A program made the translations under genes and the position numbers. From Martinezella tropici (GTDB lineage Bacteria; Pseudomonadota; Alphaproteobacteria; Rhizobiales; Rhizobiaceae), in the NCBI GenBank assembly GCA_000799755.1, contig JUHI01000004.1:372001-436000 (forward strand): a DNA stretch of 64,000 nucleotides, given 5' to 3'. The notes under the pieces are model-generated. The model was not told the DNA's origin and searched no databases. It saw only the letters and a list, made by a program, of their open reading frames with translations. Positions 54,026-61,896 of this stretch are shown piece by piece (the first letter of the stretch is position 1; every line of letters begins with the position of its first letter).

Positions 54026-54825
54026 ACGCGGTCAGTATCGGACCACTGGTCTTTGCCTCTGACCGGTTCGCCGCCGTGCTCGGCATCCTTGCTTTCCTGC
54101 TCGTCACCACGATCCTCGCTCGTCGCGTCGAGCCTGCGATCGGCAGATGGTCGACCTGGACACTCGCCGGTGGACTGATCGCGGCCCGCCTCGGCCACGT
54201 CGCGCTGCACTGGGAGAGCTTCGCCGGCGAACCGTGGAGGGTGCTCGCAATCTGGCAGGGCGGCTTTCAGCCGGTTGCTGGTCTCATCGGTGTCGTGATC
54301 GTCAGCATTTTCTTCATCCGCTCTCTCGTGAGCGGCCTTGCGGCTGCCGGCGCGCTTGGCCTCGGACTGGTCATCTGGATCGGTGTCACGCAGCTTACCC
54401 AGGCTACTCTTGGCCAGCCCGCGCCGACCGTCGCGCTTCAGCAAATGGACGGCCCCGCGATGGCGGTGAGCGACGTCGCCGGCAAGCCCGCCGTCATCAA
54501 TCTTTGGGCAAGTTGGTGCCCGCCCTGCCGGAGGGAGATGCCGCTGCTCGCCGAGGTCGCCGCAAGCCGACACGACGTCACCTTTCTCTTCGTCAACCAG
54601 GGCGAGGGATCGGAGAATATCCGCTCTTATCTCTCTTCGCAGAATCTCAAGCTCGATCGCGTGCTGCTCGACCAATCAATGCAGATCCCCCGGCATTACG
54701 GGACGATGGGGCTTCCTGTCACACTCTTCCTGAGAGCCGACGGAACACTCGCCGCCATGCACATCGGCGAAATCTCGCGCGAAGCCCTCAACGCCAATAT
54801 CGAAAAACTGGCGGGTCCGACATGA
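54022..54825 (+). CDS. Lgt-like membrane domain fused to a TlpA thioredoxin
   Basis: A 267-residue fusion. Residues 1-125 are membrane segments with a prolipoprotein-diacylglyceryl-transferase-like stretch (GGLIAARLGHVALHW, AIWQGGFQPVAGLIG). Residues 130-267 are a TlpA/ResA thioredoxin with WASWCPPCRREMPLL (Cys166, Cys169) and PVTLFL. ATGA overlap with dsbD suggests it receives electrons from DsbD. The Lgt part lacks most catalytic motifs and may be only an anchor. Confidence 0.85.
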   Translation: MNAVSIGPLVFASDRFAAVLGILAFLLVTTILARRVEPAIGRWSTWTLAGGLIAARLGHVALHWESFAGEPWRVLAIWQGGFQPVAGLIGVVIVSIFFIRSLVSGLAAAGALGLGLVIWIGVTQLTQATLGQPAPTVALQQMDGPAMAVSDVAGKPAVINLWASWCPPCRREMPLLAEVAASRHDVTFLFVNQGEGSENIRSYLSSQNLKLDRVLLDQSMQIPRHYGTMGLPVTLFLRADGTLAAMHIGEISREALNANIEKLAGPT

Positions 54826-54934
54826 CGCGGGCACCGCCCGCGCGAAGCGCGGTCTTCCCGCTTTCCTTCACCGCGAATCTGAACCATCCGCTCTGCTCAA
54901 CCGGCAGCGCGGACTAACGCCGCATGAGCTTTCG

Positions 54935-55594
54935 ATGACATCTACGAACAAAAACAGCCTGGCTTCCACGTTTCTGATCAGCCTCGCTCTTGCCGGCTGC
55001 ACCACCACCACGATGCCGTCTACCGCCGTTACCCGGCCTCTCGAGCAGCCGCAGGCGGCAAGCGCGAGCTACACGGCAGAAACGGACGAGAAGTTTCCCG
55101 TTCCAGAGATCGACGCCTCAGAGATCAATCCCAGAAACCTGCGCAAACAGGTGAATTATCGCACGCCCTATCCGCCGGGCACGATCGTCGTCGATACGAA
55201 GAACCGCTTCGTCTACCTCGTACAGGAGGGCGGGAAGGCGATCAGGTATGGCGTCGGGGTTGGTCGTGAAGGGCTCGAATTCACCGGCACCGCCAATATC
55301 GCCTGGAAACAGGCGTGGCCTCGGTGGACACCGACACCGGACATGATCAGGCGGGACCCGCAGAGATACGCGCGCTGGGCCGATGGAATGGAGGGCGGGC
55401 CGCAGAATCCCCTGGGTGCGCGGGCGCTCTATCTGTTCAAAAATGGCAAGGACACGCTGTTCCGCATCCACGGCACCAATGAGCCGCAGAGCATTGGTCA
55501 CGCCGTCTCGTCGGGCTGCATTCGAATGATGAACCAGGACGTCATCGATCTTTATCGCCGCGTGCCGCCTGGCACCAAGGTGGTCGTGTTGTAA
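54935..55594 (+). CDS. L,D-transpeptidase lipoprotein (first copy)
   Basis: A 219-residue YkuD-domain protein: lipobox LAGC, then DTKNRFVYLVQ, the catalytic HGTNEPQSIGHAVSSGCIRM with Cys in SGC. It cross-links or modifies peptidoglycan. It lies downstream of the dsbD-TlpA pair, with 109 bp between, and may be read with it. Confidence 0.88.
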   Translation: MTSTNKNSLASTFLISLALAGCTTTTMPSTAVTRPLEQPQAASASYTAETDEKFPVPEIDASEINPRNLRKQVNYRTPYPPGTIVVDTKNRFVYLVQEGGKAIRYGVGVGREGLEFTGTANIAWKQAWPRWTPTPDMIRRDPQRYARWADGMEGGPQNPLGARALYLFKNGKDTLFRIHGTNEPQSIGHAVSSGCIRMMNQDVIDLYRRVPPGTKVVVL

Positions 55595-55761
55595 CCACGA
55601 GAAGTCAATGCAGGAAACCGCGTGCTCCCGCGCGGCTGATCAAGCACATATTGCCACGTTCATATCCTCGCAATGCTGTACTATGGCGAGGGCCGAAGTA
55701 ATTCGCATGCAACGTAGTAGGCGCTGGTCGCGACGAACGGCGTCTCTTTCATGCCAATGGA

Positions 55762-56481
55762 CTATCCAACCGCGAGATGCGACATGGTTGGATCCGGGAT
55801 AACGACAATCGGGCTGCCATCGGCGACCTCCTCATAGAGGTGGATGACGTCCTGATTGAGCAGCCGTATGCAGCCCGACGAGACGGCCTTGCCGATCGAG
55901 AAGGCCTCCGGCGTACCGTGCAATCGATAGAGCGTGTCGCGCCCGCCTTCATGGATATAGAGCGCGCGTGAGCCCAGCGGGTTGTTCAGTCCCGGGGCCA
56001 TTCCGCCATTCGCGATGCTGTATGGTTCCAACTCGGGTTGACGCGCCACCATGCTGTCCGGCGGCGTCCAACGCGGCCATTTGCGCTTGTAGGCGACTAT
56101 CGCCCGTCCCGACCAGGCGAAACCTTCGCGGCCGACGCCGATGCCATAACGCGTCGCACGGCCCTGCGGCTTCACGTGGTAGAGATACTTTGCAGGCGTA
56201 TGGACGATCAGCGTTCCCGGTTTCTCGTCGGTGGGATAATTGACTTCCGTTCGCCAGAAGCGCTGGTCGACCTGGGAGATATTCACTGCTGGAACTGGGA
56301 ACTGCTCGTCCGGCATGGCGGCGTACATCAGCGGAACCACGGGCTGCGGTTCAGCCGCCAGGACGGCCGTCCCCATCCGGACAGGCCGCTGCGTCGAAAC
56401 ACAGCCCGCTAGTGTAAAGGCGCTCGCGCCGAATAGAAACGCACGCCTGGCGAGCGGCTTGGGAAACGTCGTTCTATACAA
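55762..56481 (-). CDS. L,D-transpeptidase (second copy)
   Basis: A 239-residue paralogue of the preceding enzyme, on the opposite strand: leader RRAFLFGASAFTLAGC has both Tat-like and lipobox features; catalytic HGTPEAFSIGKAVSSGCIRL. The two genes converge. CTTAAG box E lies upstream of it. Confidence 0.88.
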   Translation of the reverse strand: MYRTTFPKPLARRAFLFGASAFTLAGCVSTQRPVRMGTAVLAAEPQPVVPLMYAAMPDEQFPVPAVNISQVDQRFWRTEVNYPTDEKPGTLIVHTPAKYLYHVKPQGRATRYGIGVGREGFAWSGRAIVAYKRKWPRWTPPDSMVARQPELEPYSIANGGMAPGLNNPLGSRALYIHEGGRDTLYRLHGTPEAFSIGKAVSSGCIRLLNQDVIHLYEEVADGSPIVVIPDPTMSHLAVG

Positions 56482-56537
56482 TTGTCTCTCTGCCTTCTGA
56501 TTGACTTCGGTTCAGAAGGCCGAAAATTCATTCCCAC

Positions 56538-56554
56538 CTTAAGCCTGGCTTAAA
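56538..56554 (-). promoter_or_regulatory. CTTAAG box E (second L,D-transpeptidase)
   Basis: On the minus strand TTTAAG-ccagg-CTTAAG, 56 bp upstream of the L,D-transpeptidase start at 56481. One base differs from the other four boxes. Confidence 0.72.
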
Positions 56555-56621
56555 GGCCAAATCTCGCCGTTGCGGCCAGGCAACAGAACGCCCCGCTCAT
56601 CCCTTCCGATGAAGGTGGTGA

Positions 56622-56852
56622 TCCCAGCTGCCGCTTCACGCCGATATCCCGAACATCGACGTTGTTTGGCTCGACATTCCGGATCCGCTTGCGCCTATGG
56701 GCGGCAAGGACGTCGGCGAAATCGGTATCACCGGCGTTGCGGCGGCTATCGCCAATGCAGTCTTCAACGCGACTGGAAAGCGGGTCCGCGAGCTGCCGAT
56801 CACGCCCGATAGGGGGCTTGCGGCCGAGATCGAGCGCGAGGTCCGAGCCTGA
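56622..56852 (+). pseudogene. C-terminal fragment of a molybdopterin-binding oxidoreductase
   Basis: Open from just after an in-frame stop at 56619 to TGA at 56850-56852, about 76 codons, without a start. The text PNIDVVWLDIPDP, GKDVGEIGITGVAAAIANAV and FNATGKRVRELPITPD matches the C-terminal end of xanthine dehydrogenase/aldehyde oxidase large subunits (PaoC-like). The rest of the gene is absent. A remnant of an earlier gene at the right boundary of the element. Confidence 0.82.
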
Positions 56853-57032
56853 ATACGTGACGAAGGTCCTGTTCGCGGCGCGGACGATAGATTTATCCGC
56901 TTCCAATCGCCACTACGCACGCGATCATGGCGCGACTGTTTGGCACCGACATCATCGCTGGCTTGCATCTTTAGCTAAGCCGAGACTTCCCCGGGGCCAG
57001 AAAGGCCGACGCAAAGTCATTGAAGGAAAATT

Positions 57033-57117
57033 TGGTGCGGGTGGTCGGAATCGAACCGACACTCCTTTCGGAACCGGATTTTGAATCCGGCGCGTCTACC
57101 AGTTCCACCACACCCGC
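57033..57117 (-). tRNA. tRNA-Leu (CAA)
   Basis: Minus-strand gene of 85 nt with encoded CCA. Acceptor GCGGGTG pairs with CACCCGC, D-arm has GGTAGAC, anticodon stem CCGGA/TCCGG encloses loop TTCAAAA (anticodon CAA), long variable arm TTCCGAAAGGAG and T-arm GGTTCGATTCC. A TAGAAT-like -10 lies at 57131-57136 on the minus strand. Its 3' end faces the element, so this is a likely integration target and right boundary. Confidence 0.93.
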
Positions 57118-57458
57118 ACATTTGCCGCCGATTCTAGCCGACGCTCTCTGCACCTATACTGCACCTAGAGCGAAAACCAAAGATCGTCAGCCCTTTTTCC
57201 TTCCTTCATAAACCCCTGAAATCACGCCGTTTTCAACTCGTCGTGTTTTCCTGTGGATTGGTAGACAAACCACTTTTTGAGTCGAGCGCGTCTACCAATT
57301 CCGCCAATGGGGCAACGGGGTACTGACGAGGCGGCTGTCTAGCATGTGATCGGCTGATGGCGCAAGCCGGGGGCGGCAGATATTGCGAGTGTTTCCGCAG
57401 GGTTGCGGTTTGGCCCATGGCGTGGATCGGACGCCATGGGCTTTTTGACGCGAAGAGC
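57118..57458. other. Spacer with tRNA remnant between tRNA-Leu and the MFS gene
   Basis: No protein gene is supported in these 341 bp. It contains tandem ctgcaccta copies near 57148-57168, the broken tRNA-Leu half at 57275-57313 and an inverted duplicate of its D-arm at 57257-57266. Confidence 0.55.
57275..57313 (-). pseudogene. 5' half of a second tRNA-Leu (CAA)
   Basis: Reading the minus strand from 57313: acceptor strand GCCCC, GGCGGAATTGGTAGACGCG (D-arm) and CTCGA CTCAAAA, an anticodon stem and loop. After the loop the sequence becomes AGTGG instead of the TCGAG needed to close the stem, and no variable or T arm follows. Thus the gene is cut at the anticodon loop. Confidence 0.72.
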
Positions 57459-58757
57459 TTAGTGCGCCATCGCCGGCCCCTTGGTCGCGGAGCCGGATTT
57501 CTGCAGCGTGAGCGCCAGGATCGCGGCGAGCAGGCAGAAGGCGCCGGCGACGAAGAAGGCGGGCAGGTAGGTGTTGAGTTCCGTGCGGGTGAGGCCGGCG
57601 CCATAGGCGGCGGTGGCAGCACCCAGCTGGTGGCCGGCAAAGACCCAGCCGAAGACCAGGCCGGCCTTTTCGCGGCCGAAGCGATCGGCGGCGATCTTGA
57701 CCGTCGGCGGCACGGTGGCGATCCAGTCGAGGCCGTAGAAGACGGCGAAGATCGACAGGCCGTAGAAGGTGAAATCGCTGAAGGGCAGGTAGACCAGCGA
57801 AAGGCCGCGCAGGCCGTAATACCAGAAGAGCAGCCAGCGATTGTCGAAGCGGTCGGAAAGCCAGCCGGAGCCGATCGTGCCGAAGAAATCGAAGATGCCC
57901 ATGACGGCGAGCACGCTGGCGGCTGCGACAGGCACGATGCCGAAATCGCCGCAAAGCGTGACGAAGTGCGTCTGGATGAGGCCGTTGGTCGACAGGCCGC
58001 AGATGAAGAAGGTGGCAAACAGGATCCAGAAGGTCGAGGTCGTGGATACCTCGCGCAGGATCGCGATCGGCGAGGCGAGCGCGGCCTTCAGGTTCTTGGT
58101 GGCGGCCGGCGGCGGAGTGATGTGGATCTCGCCGACCAGTGGCAGATTGACGTCCGAGGGACGGTCGCGCATCAGGAGCAGTACGACGAAGGCGGCAACG
58201 ACGATCATGCCGCAGACGAAGATGACGGTCGAGCGCCAGCCATAGCGGGTCGTCAGCTCCGCCATCAGCGGCAGGAAGACGAGCTGGCCGGTCGCGGAGC
58301 TGGCGGACAGCATGCCGATGACAAGGCCGCGATGCTTGGTGAACCAGCGCGTCGAAACGGTCGCCGCCAGCACCATGGCGGTGAGGCCGGTGCCGAAGCC
58401 GACGATGATGCCCCAGCACAAAAGCAGCTGCCAGACCTTGGTCATGAAGAGGGAGCCGATGAAGCCGACGCCAATGGTGCCGAGCGCAAAGACGATGACC
58501 TTGCGCACGCCGAAATGGTTCATGAAGGCGGCGGCAAACGGCCCCATCAGGCCGAACAGGATCAGGCGCACGGCAAGTGCCGAAGAGATGGAGGAGGTGC
58601 TCCAGCCGAATTCATCCTCCAGCGGCTTGATGAGCACGCCGGGCGCGCCCATGGCGCCGGCCGTGACCAGCATGGTGAGGAAGGTGGCGCCGACGACGAC
58701 CCACCCGTAATGGATGTTGCGGCGGGCAAGCGTCGTAGCAAGAGCAGTGGAAACCAT
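57459..58757 (-). CDS. MFS transporter
   Basis: A 432-residue transporter with about 12 membrane segments, typical of Rhizobiaceae: NIHYGWVVVGATFLTMLVTAG, FGVRKVIVFALG and STRWFTKHRGLVIGM (oxalate/formate-antiporter-like group). ATG at 58757 is chosen; an in-frame GTG at 58790 is an alternative. Divergent from a TetR gene. Confidence 0.88.
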   Translation of the reverse strand: MVSTALATTLARRNIHYGWVVVGATFLTMLVTAGAMGAPGVLIKPLEDEFGWSTSSISSALAVRLILFGLMGPFAAAFMNHFGVRKVIVFALGTIGVGFIGSLFMTKVWQLLLCWGIIVGFGTGLTAMVLAATVSTRWFTKHRGLVIGMLSASSATGQLVFLPLMAELTTRYGWRSTVIFVCGMIVVAAFVVLLLMRDRPSDVNLPLVGEIHITPPPAATKNLKAALASPIAILREVSTTSTFWILFATFFICGLSTNGLIQTHFVTLCGDFGIVPVAAASVLAVMGIFDFFGTIGSGWLSDRFDNRWLLFWYYGLRGLSLVYLPFSDFTFYGLSIFAVFYGLDWIATVPPTVKIAADRFGREKAGLVFGWVFAGHQLGAATAAYGAGLTRTELNTYLPAFFVAGAFCLLAAILALTLQKSGSATKGPAMAH

Positions 58758-58921
58758 GAGCTGCGTTCCGATAGGGTTGCGTGTCTTCACGTTCGGACCG
58801 TGTGGCTTGCAAAGACGCTCGATCGCGGACGGGATGTGGGCTCCGCTTCTAGCGCTCCGCCGCTCTTCCGGCTTGAACGTTTGTGTAAAGGTATTTAGAT
58901 GATTGCTATCATATTTGTTGC

Positions 58922-58956
58922 GTATTGATGATGGTCATCATATAAATTGTCAATAC
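58922..58956. promoter_or_regulatory. Nested inverted repeats between MFS and TetR genes
   Basis: Outer arms gtattga (58922-58928) and tcaatac (58950-58956) enclose inner arms atgatg (58928-58933) and catcat (58936-58941). They lie 32 bp before the TetR start in an AT-rich divergent promoter region. Candidate TetR operator. Confidence 0.55.
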
Positions 58957-58987
58957 AGATTTATTGAAGCTCTTATGGAGTTTTTTG

Positions 58988-59575
58988 ATGAGAGTGAGCC
59001 GCGAAAAATTCGCCGAGAATCGCGAGAAGATCCTTGCGGTCGCAGGAGAGCTCTTCCGCGAGAAAGGTTTCGACGGCATCGGCGTCGCCGATATCATGAA
59101 GGCGGCCGGGCTGACGCATGGCGGCTTCTACGGTCACTTCGATTCGAAGGACGAACTTGCCTGCGAGGCGAGCAAGGCACTGGTGGCGCGCTCGCTGGAG
59201 CGCTGGAAGCATGTGGCGTCAAGCTCGCCCGATCAGCCGCTGGAAGCTCTGCTTGCCCATTATCTCTCGCATCGCAATGTTGTGGAGCATGCGACCGGTT
59301 GCGTCTTCGCGGCGCTGACGCAGGAAGTCAGCCGCCACGGACCGGAGATGCAGTCCACCTTCACCGGCGGCCTGATGGGGCTGGTCGAGGTGCTTGAGGA
59401 GATCGTTCCCGGCGACACGTCGGAGGACCGCCGGCGCAGGGCTTTTGCCAGCCTCTCGGCCATGGTCGGGGCTGTCATCCTGGCGCGAGCGATGGACAAT
59501 GCCGAACTGTCACAGGAATTCCTGTCTGCGACCCGACAGGAGCTTTCGCCCCGACCGGAAAGTGACGAAGCCTAG
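58988..59575 (+). CDS. TetR-family regulator
   Basis: A 195-residue TetR protein of the AcrR-like group with SREKFAENREKILAVAGELFREKGFDGIGVADIMKAAGLTHGGFYGHFDSKDEL (in pieces). The ATG at 58988 starts MRVSREKF; an in-frame ATG eight codons earlier is possible. It probably controls the divergent MFS gene. Confidence 0.88.
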   Translation: MRVSREKFAENREKILAVAGELFREKGFDGIGVADIMKAAGLTHGGFYGHFDSKDELACEASKALVARSLERWKHVASSSPDQPLEALLAHYLSHRNVVEHATGCVFAALTQEVSRHGPEMQSTFTGGLMGLVEVLEEIVPGDTSEDRRRRAFASLSAMVGAVILARAMDNAELSQEFLSATRQELSPRPESDEA

Positions 59576-59643
59576 CTCCAAGCGGGCAGCGCGGCCGGGT
59601 ATTCGCCCGACCGCTCCGTTCCCGTCGCTTAAGCCGTGGCCTC

Positions 59644-60438
59644 TCAATCGCGGAAGGCGAGCAGTCCGTTCGCCTCGACGATTTCCCTGAACTTGCCGTC
59701 GGGTGCAACCGCCAGCAGCTCGGCGCGCAGAGCCGCTTCGAAATCGGCTGCCCTATCCCCCAGCGCCTGCGGCGAGGTCGACGACATCGAGAAGATGCGA
59801 CCGACGATCTCCTCGATATCCCTTTCATATTCCGAGACGATGCCGATCCGTTCCAGGTTGCGGAAGGGAGAGGCAAGCAGCATGGCCTCGTGCGGTGCCC
59901 ATTCCTTGCTCCTGCGCATCTGCCGTTCCGCGCTGCGCTCGGGCGAATAGGTTTCCATCAGCGGCTCCAGAATGCCGCGCCAATTCGGCTCGGCCAGAAC
60001 GCCTTTATCGTGGAAGAGGACGACGGCGCCGCCAGGCTCGATCAGTCTATCAAGCGCTTCGAGCGTTGCCGGCCTGTCCATCCAGTGGAAGGAGCGACCC
60101 ATGATGCAGAGGTGCAGCTTGCCGAGATCAGGTCCGAGATCGTAGGAGGAGCCCTGGCGAATATTGATGCTGACACCTGCCGCTTTCGCACCGGCCTCGA
60201 CCTCGGCAAGCATTTCTGGCTCCGGGTCCATGGCGGTGACGGCCGCACCTTGCAGCCGCGCGAAGGCGATGCCGAGCTGGCCGGGGCCGCAGCCGAGATC
60301 AAGCACATGAACGCCTGATTTCAAACCGCTGCGTTCGGCCACACGGGCAATCAGCCTGTCCGGGTAGGGGATGCGATAGCGCAGGTAATAGGCCGCGGTC
60401 GATTGAAAGCGCCGCGCTTCGAAGGGAACTGTGATCAT
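59644..60438 (-). CDS. Class I SAM-dependent methyltransferase
   Basis: A 264-residue methyltransferase with motif I VLDLGCGPGQLGIAFA, AMDPEPEMLAEVE and the UbiE-like fold. Substrate unknown. Stands alone between the TetR gene and the aldo/keto reductase. Confidence 0.85.
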   Translation of the reverse strand: MITVPFEARRFQSTAAYYLRYRIPYPDRLIARVAERSGLKSGVHVLDLGCGPGQLGIAFARLQGAAVTAMDPEPEMLAEVEAGAKAAGVSINIRQGSSYDLGPDLGKLHLCIMGRSFHWMDRPATLEALDRLIEPGGAVVLFHDKGVLAEPNWRGILEPLMETYSPERSAERQMRRSKEWAPHEAMLLASPFRNLERIGIVSEYERDIEEIVGRIFSMSSTSPQALGDRAADFEAALRAELLAVAPDGKFREIVEANGLLAFRD

Positions 60439-60563
60439 GGAGTGTCATCCTCGAGAGTAAGGAACCATGACCTGTTAAGCCTCAACTGTGACCGGTTCGT
60501 GAAGTCACTTTTGCGCGATTTGCGGCTCTGCCATTCACCTACAACGGGCTATGGAATTCGGTA

Positions 60564-60606
60564 ACTCCCTCTTCCCGCAAGCGGGGAGAGGGCTGGGGTG
60601 AGGGGC
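60564..60606. repeat. REP-like intergenic palindrome
   Basis: Arms ccctcttcccgc (60567-60578) and gcggggagaggg (60581-60592), with one G-T mismatch and a two-base loop, are followed by ctggggtgagg. This is the well-known type of palindromic repeat scattered between genes in Rhizobiaceae and other proteobacteria. It lies between the methyltransferase and the aldo/keto reductase, both on the minus strand. Confidence 0.7.
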
Positions 60607-60661
60607 CAGGCAGGCAAGCGCAGCGTCATCAGCCTTGCCTGACCAGCCCGAAAATCCTCGG

Positions 60662-61642
60662 TCACTTGAACCCGGCAATCCCATGCGGGACATAGGGGCT
60701 CTCCAGCGCCGTGATTTCCTCTGGTGTCAGCTTGACCTCCAGCGATGCGACGGCGTCGGCGATGTGGCCGGGCTTGGAGGCGCCGACGATCGGCGCGGTG
60801 ACGGCGCTCTTCTGCAGAATCCAGGCGGTCGCCACCTGCGCACGCGCAATGCCGCGCTTCTTGGCGATGGCGCCGACGGCATCGACGATCTTGCGGTCGG
60901 CCTCAAGCGCTTGGGTATAGAGGGTCTTGCCGAATTCGTCGGACTGCGAACGGGCCGTGGTCTCGTCCCAGTCGCGGGTCAGGCGACCGCGGGCGAGCGG
61001 GCTCCACGGGATGACGGCGATCTTCTGATCCTCGCAGAAAGGCAGCATCTCGCGCTCTTCTTCGCGGTAGAGCAGGTTCAGGTGATCCTGCATGCTGACG
61101 AATTCGGTCCAGACATTGAGGCGGGAGGTGTAGATCGCCTTGGCGAATTGCCAGGCGTACATGGAAGAGGCGCCGATATAGCGGGCCTTGCCGGCCTTGA
61201 CGACATCATGCAGCGCTTCCAGCGTCTCCTCGATCGGCGTCGTATAGTCCCAGCGATGGATCTGGTAGAGATCGACATAGTCGGTGCCGAGGCGGCGCAG
61301 GCTGTTGTCGATCTCGTCGAAGATCGCCTTGCGCGAGAGGCCGGCGCCGTTCGGGCCGGGGCGCATGCGGTTGAAGACCTTGGTGGCGAGCACGATATCG
61401 TCGCGGCGGGCGAAATCCTTGATGGCGCGGCCGACGATTTCCTCCGATGAGCCGTTGGAATAGGTGTTGGCGGTATCGAGGAAATTGATGCCGGCCTCGA
61501 TCGCCTGCCGCAGCAGCGGGCGGGCGCCCTCTTCGTTGACAGACCAGGCGTGCGTGCCCCTGTTGGGATCACCATAGGTCATGCAGCCCAGGCAGATGCG
61601 TGAGACTTCAAGACCGGTCCTGCCGAGCTTTACGTATTCCAT
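60662..61642 (-). CDS. Aldo/keto reductase
   Basis: A 326-residue TIM-barrel reductase: VKLGRTGLEVSRICLGCM start, catalytic DTANTYSNGSSEEIVG (Asp, Tyr), His in YQIHRWD, and NADPH-binding PIVGASKPGHI. Family of general stress/carbonyl reductases (YajO-like). Chromosomal-type gene. Confidence 0.88.
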   Translation of the reverse strand: MEYVKLGRTGLEVSRICLGCMTYGDPNRGTHAWSVNEEGARPLLRQAIEAGINFLDTANTYSNGSSEEIVGRAIKDFARRDDIVLATKVFNRMRPGPNGAGLSRKAIFDEIDNSLRRLGTDYVDLYQIHRWDYTTPIEETLEALHDVVKAGKARYIGASSMYAWQFAKAIYTSRLNVWTEFVSMQDHLNLLYREEEREMLPFCEDQKIAVIPWSPLARGRLTRDWDETTARSQSDEFGKTLYTQALEADRKIVDAVGAIAKKRGIARAQVATAWILQKSAVTAPIVGASKPGHIADAVASLEVKLTPEEITALESPYVPHGIAGFK

Positions 61643-61896
61643 CGAGATTCTCCGTCCATTCGATTATTCGGCACAAGGAGGCCCGCCGCCGGAAGAGCAG
61701 TGAGATGGGTGCGTCGCGAAAAGCAGATCGGCGAGCAAGGTTGCAGCCGGTCGACGCATCAATTCGGGTAGAGCTTCGAAGTATTCTTCAATAAATAAGG
61801 CAATTTGCGCGCGGGGGAAGACGGCAATTTCAAATGTTTCCTTGAACCTCAAGGGCGACAGGTGTTAGCTGCACCGCACCATTTTTGGAATTCTGC

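Noticed and set aside
54830..54885. Short GC hairpins after the TlpA fusion gene as a terminator
   Set aside because: Six-base stem only and no T tract; too weak to call.
57357..58898. 513-codon plus-strand frame across the MFS gene
   Set aside because: The minus strand encodes a clear transporter; the plus frame reads as Glu/Gly/Asp-rich antisense text.
59624..59632. Single CTTAAG in the chromosomal part as a sixth regulator box
   Set aside because: No second hexamer at 11-bp spacing and it lies after gene ends, not before a start.
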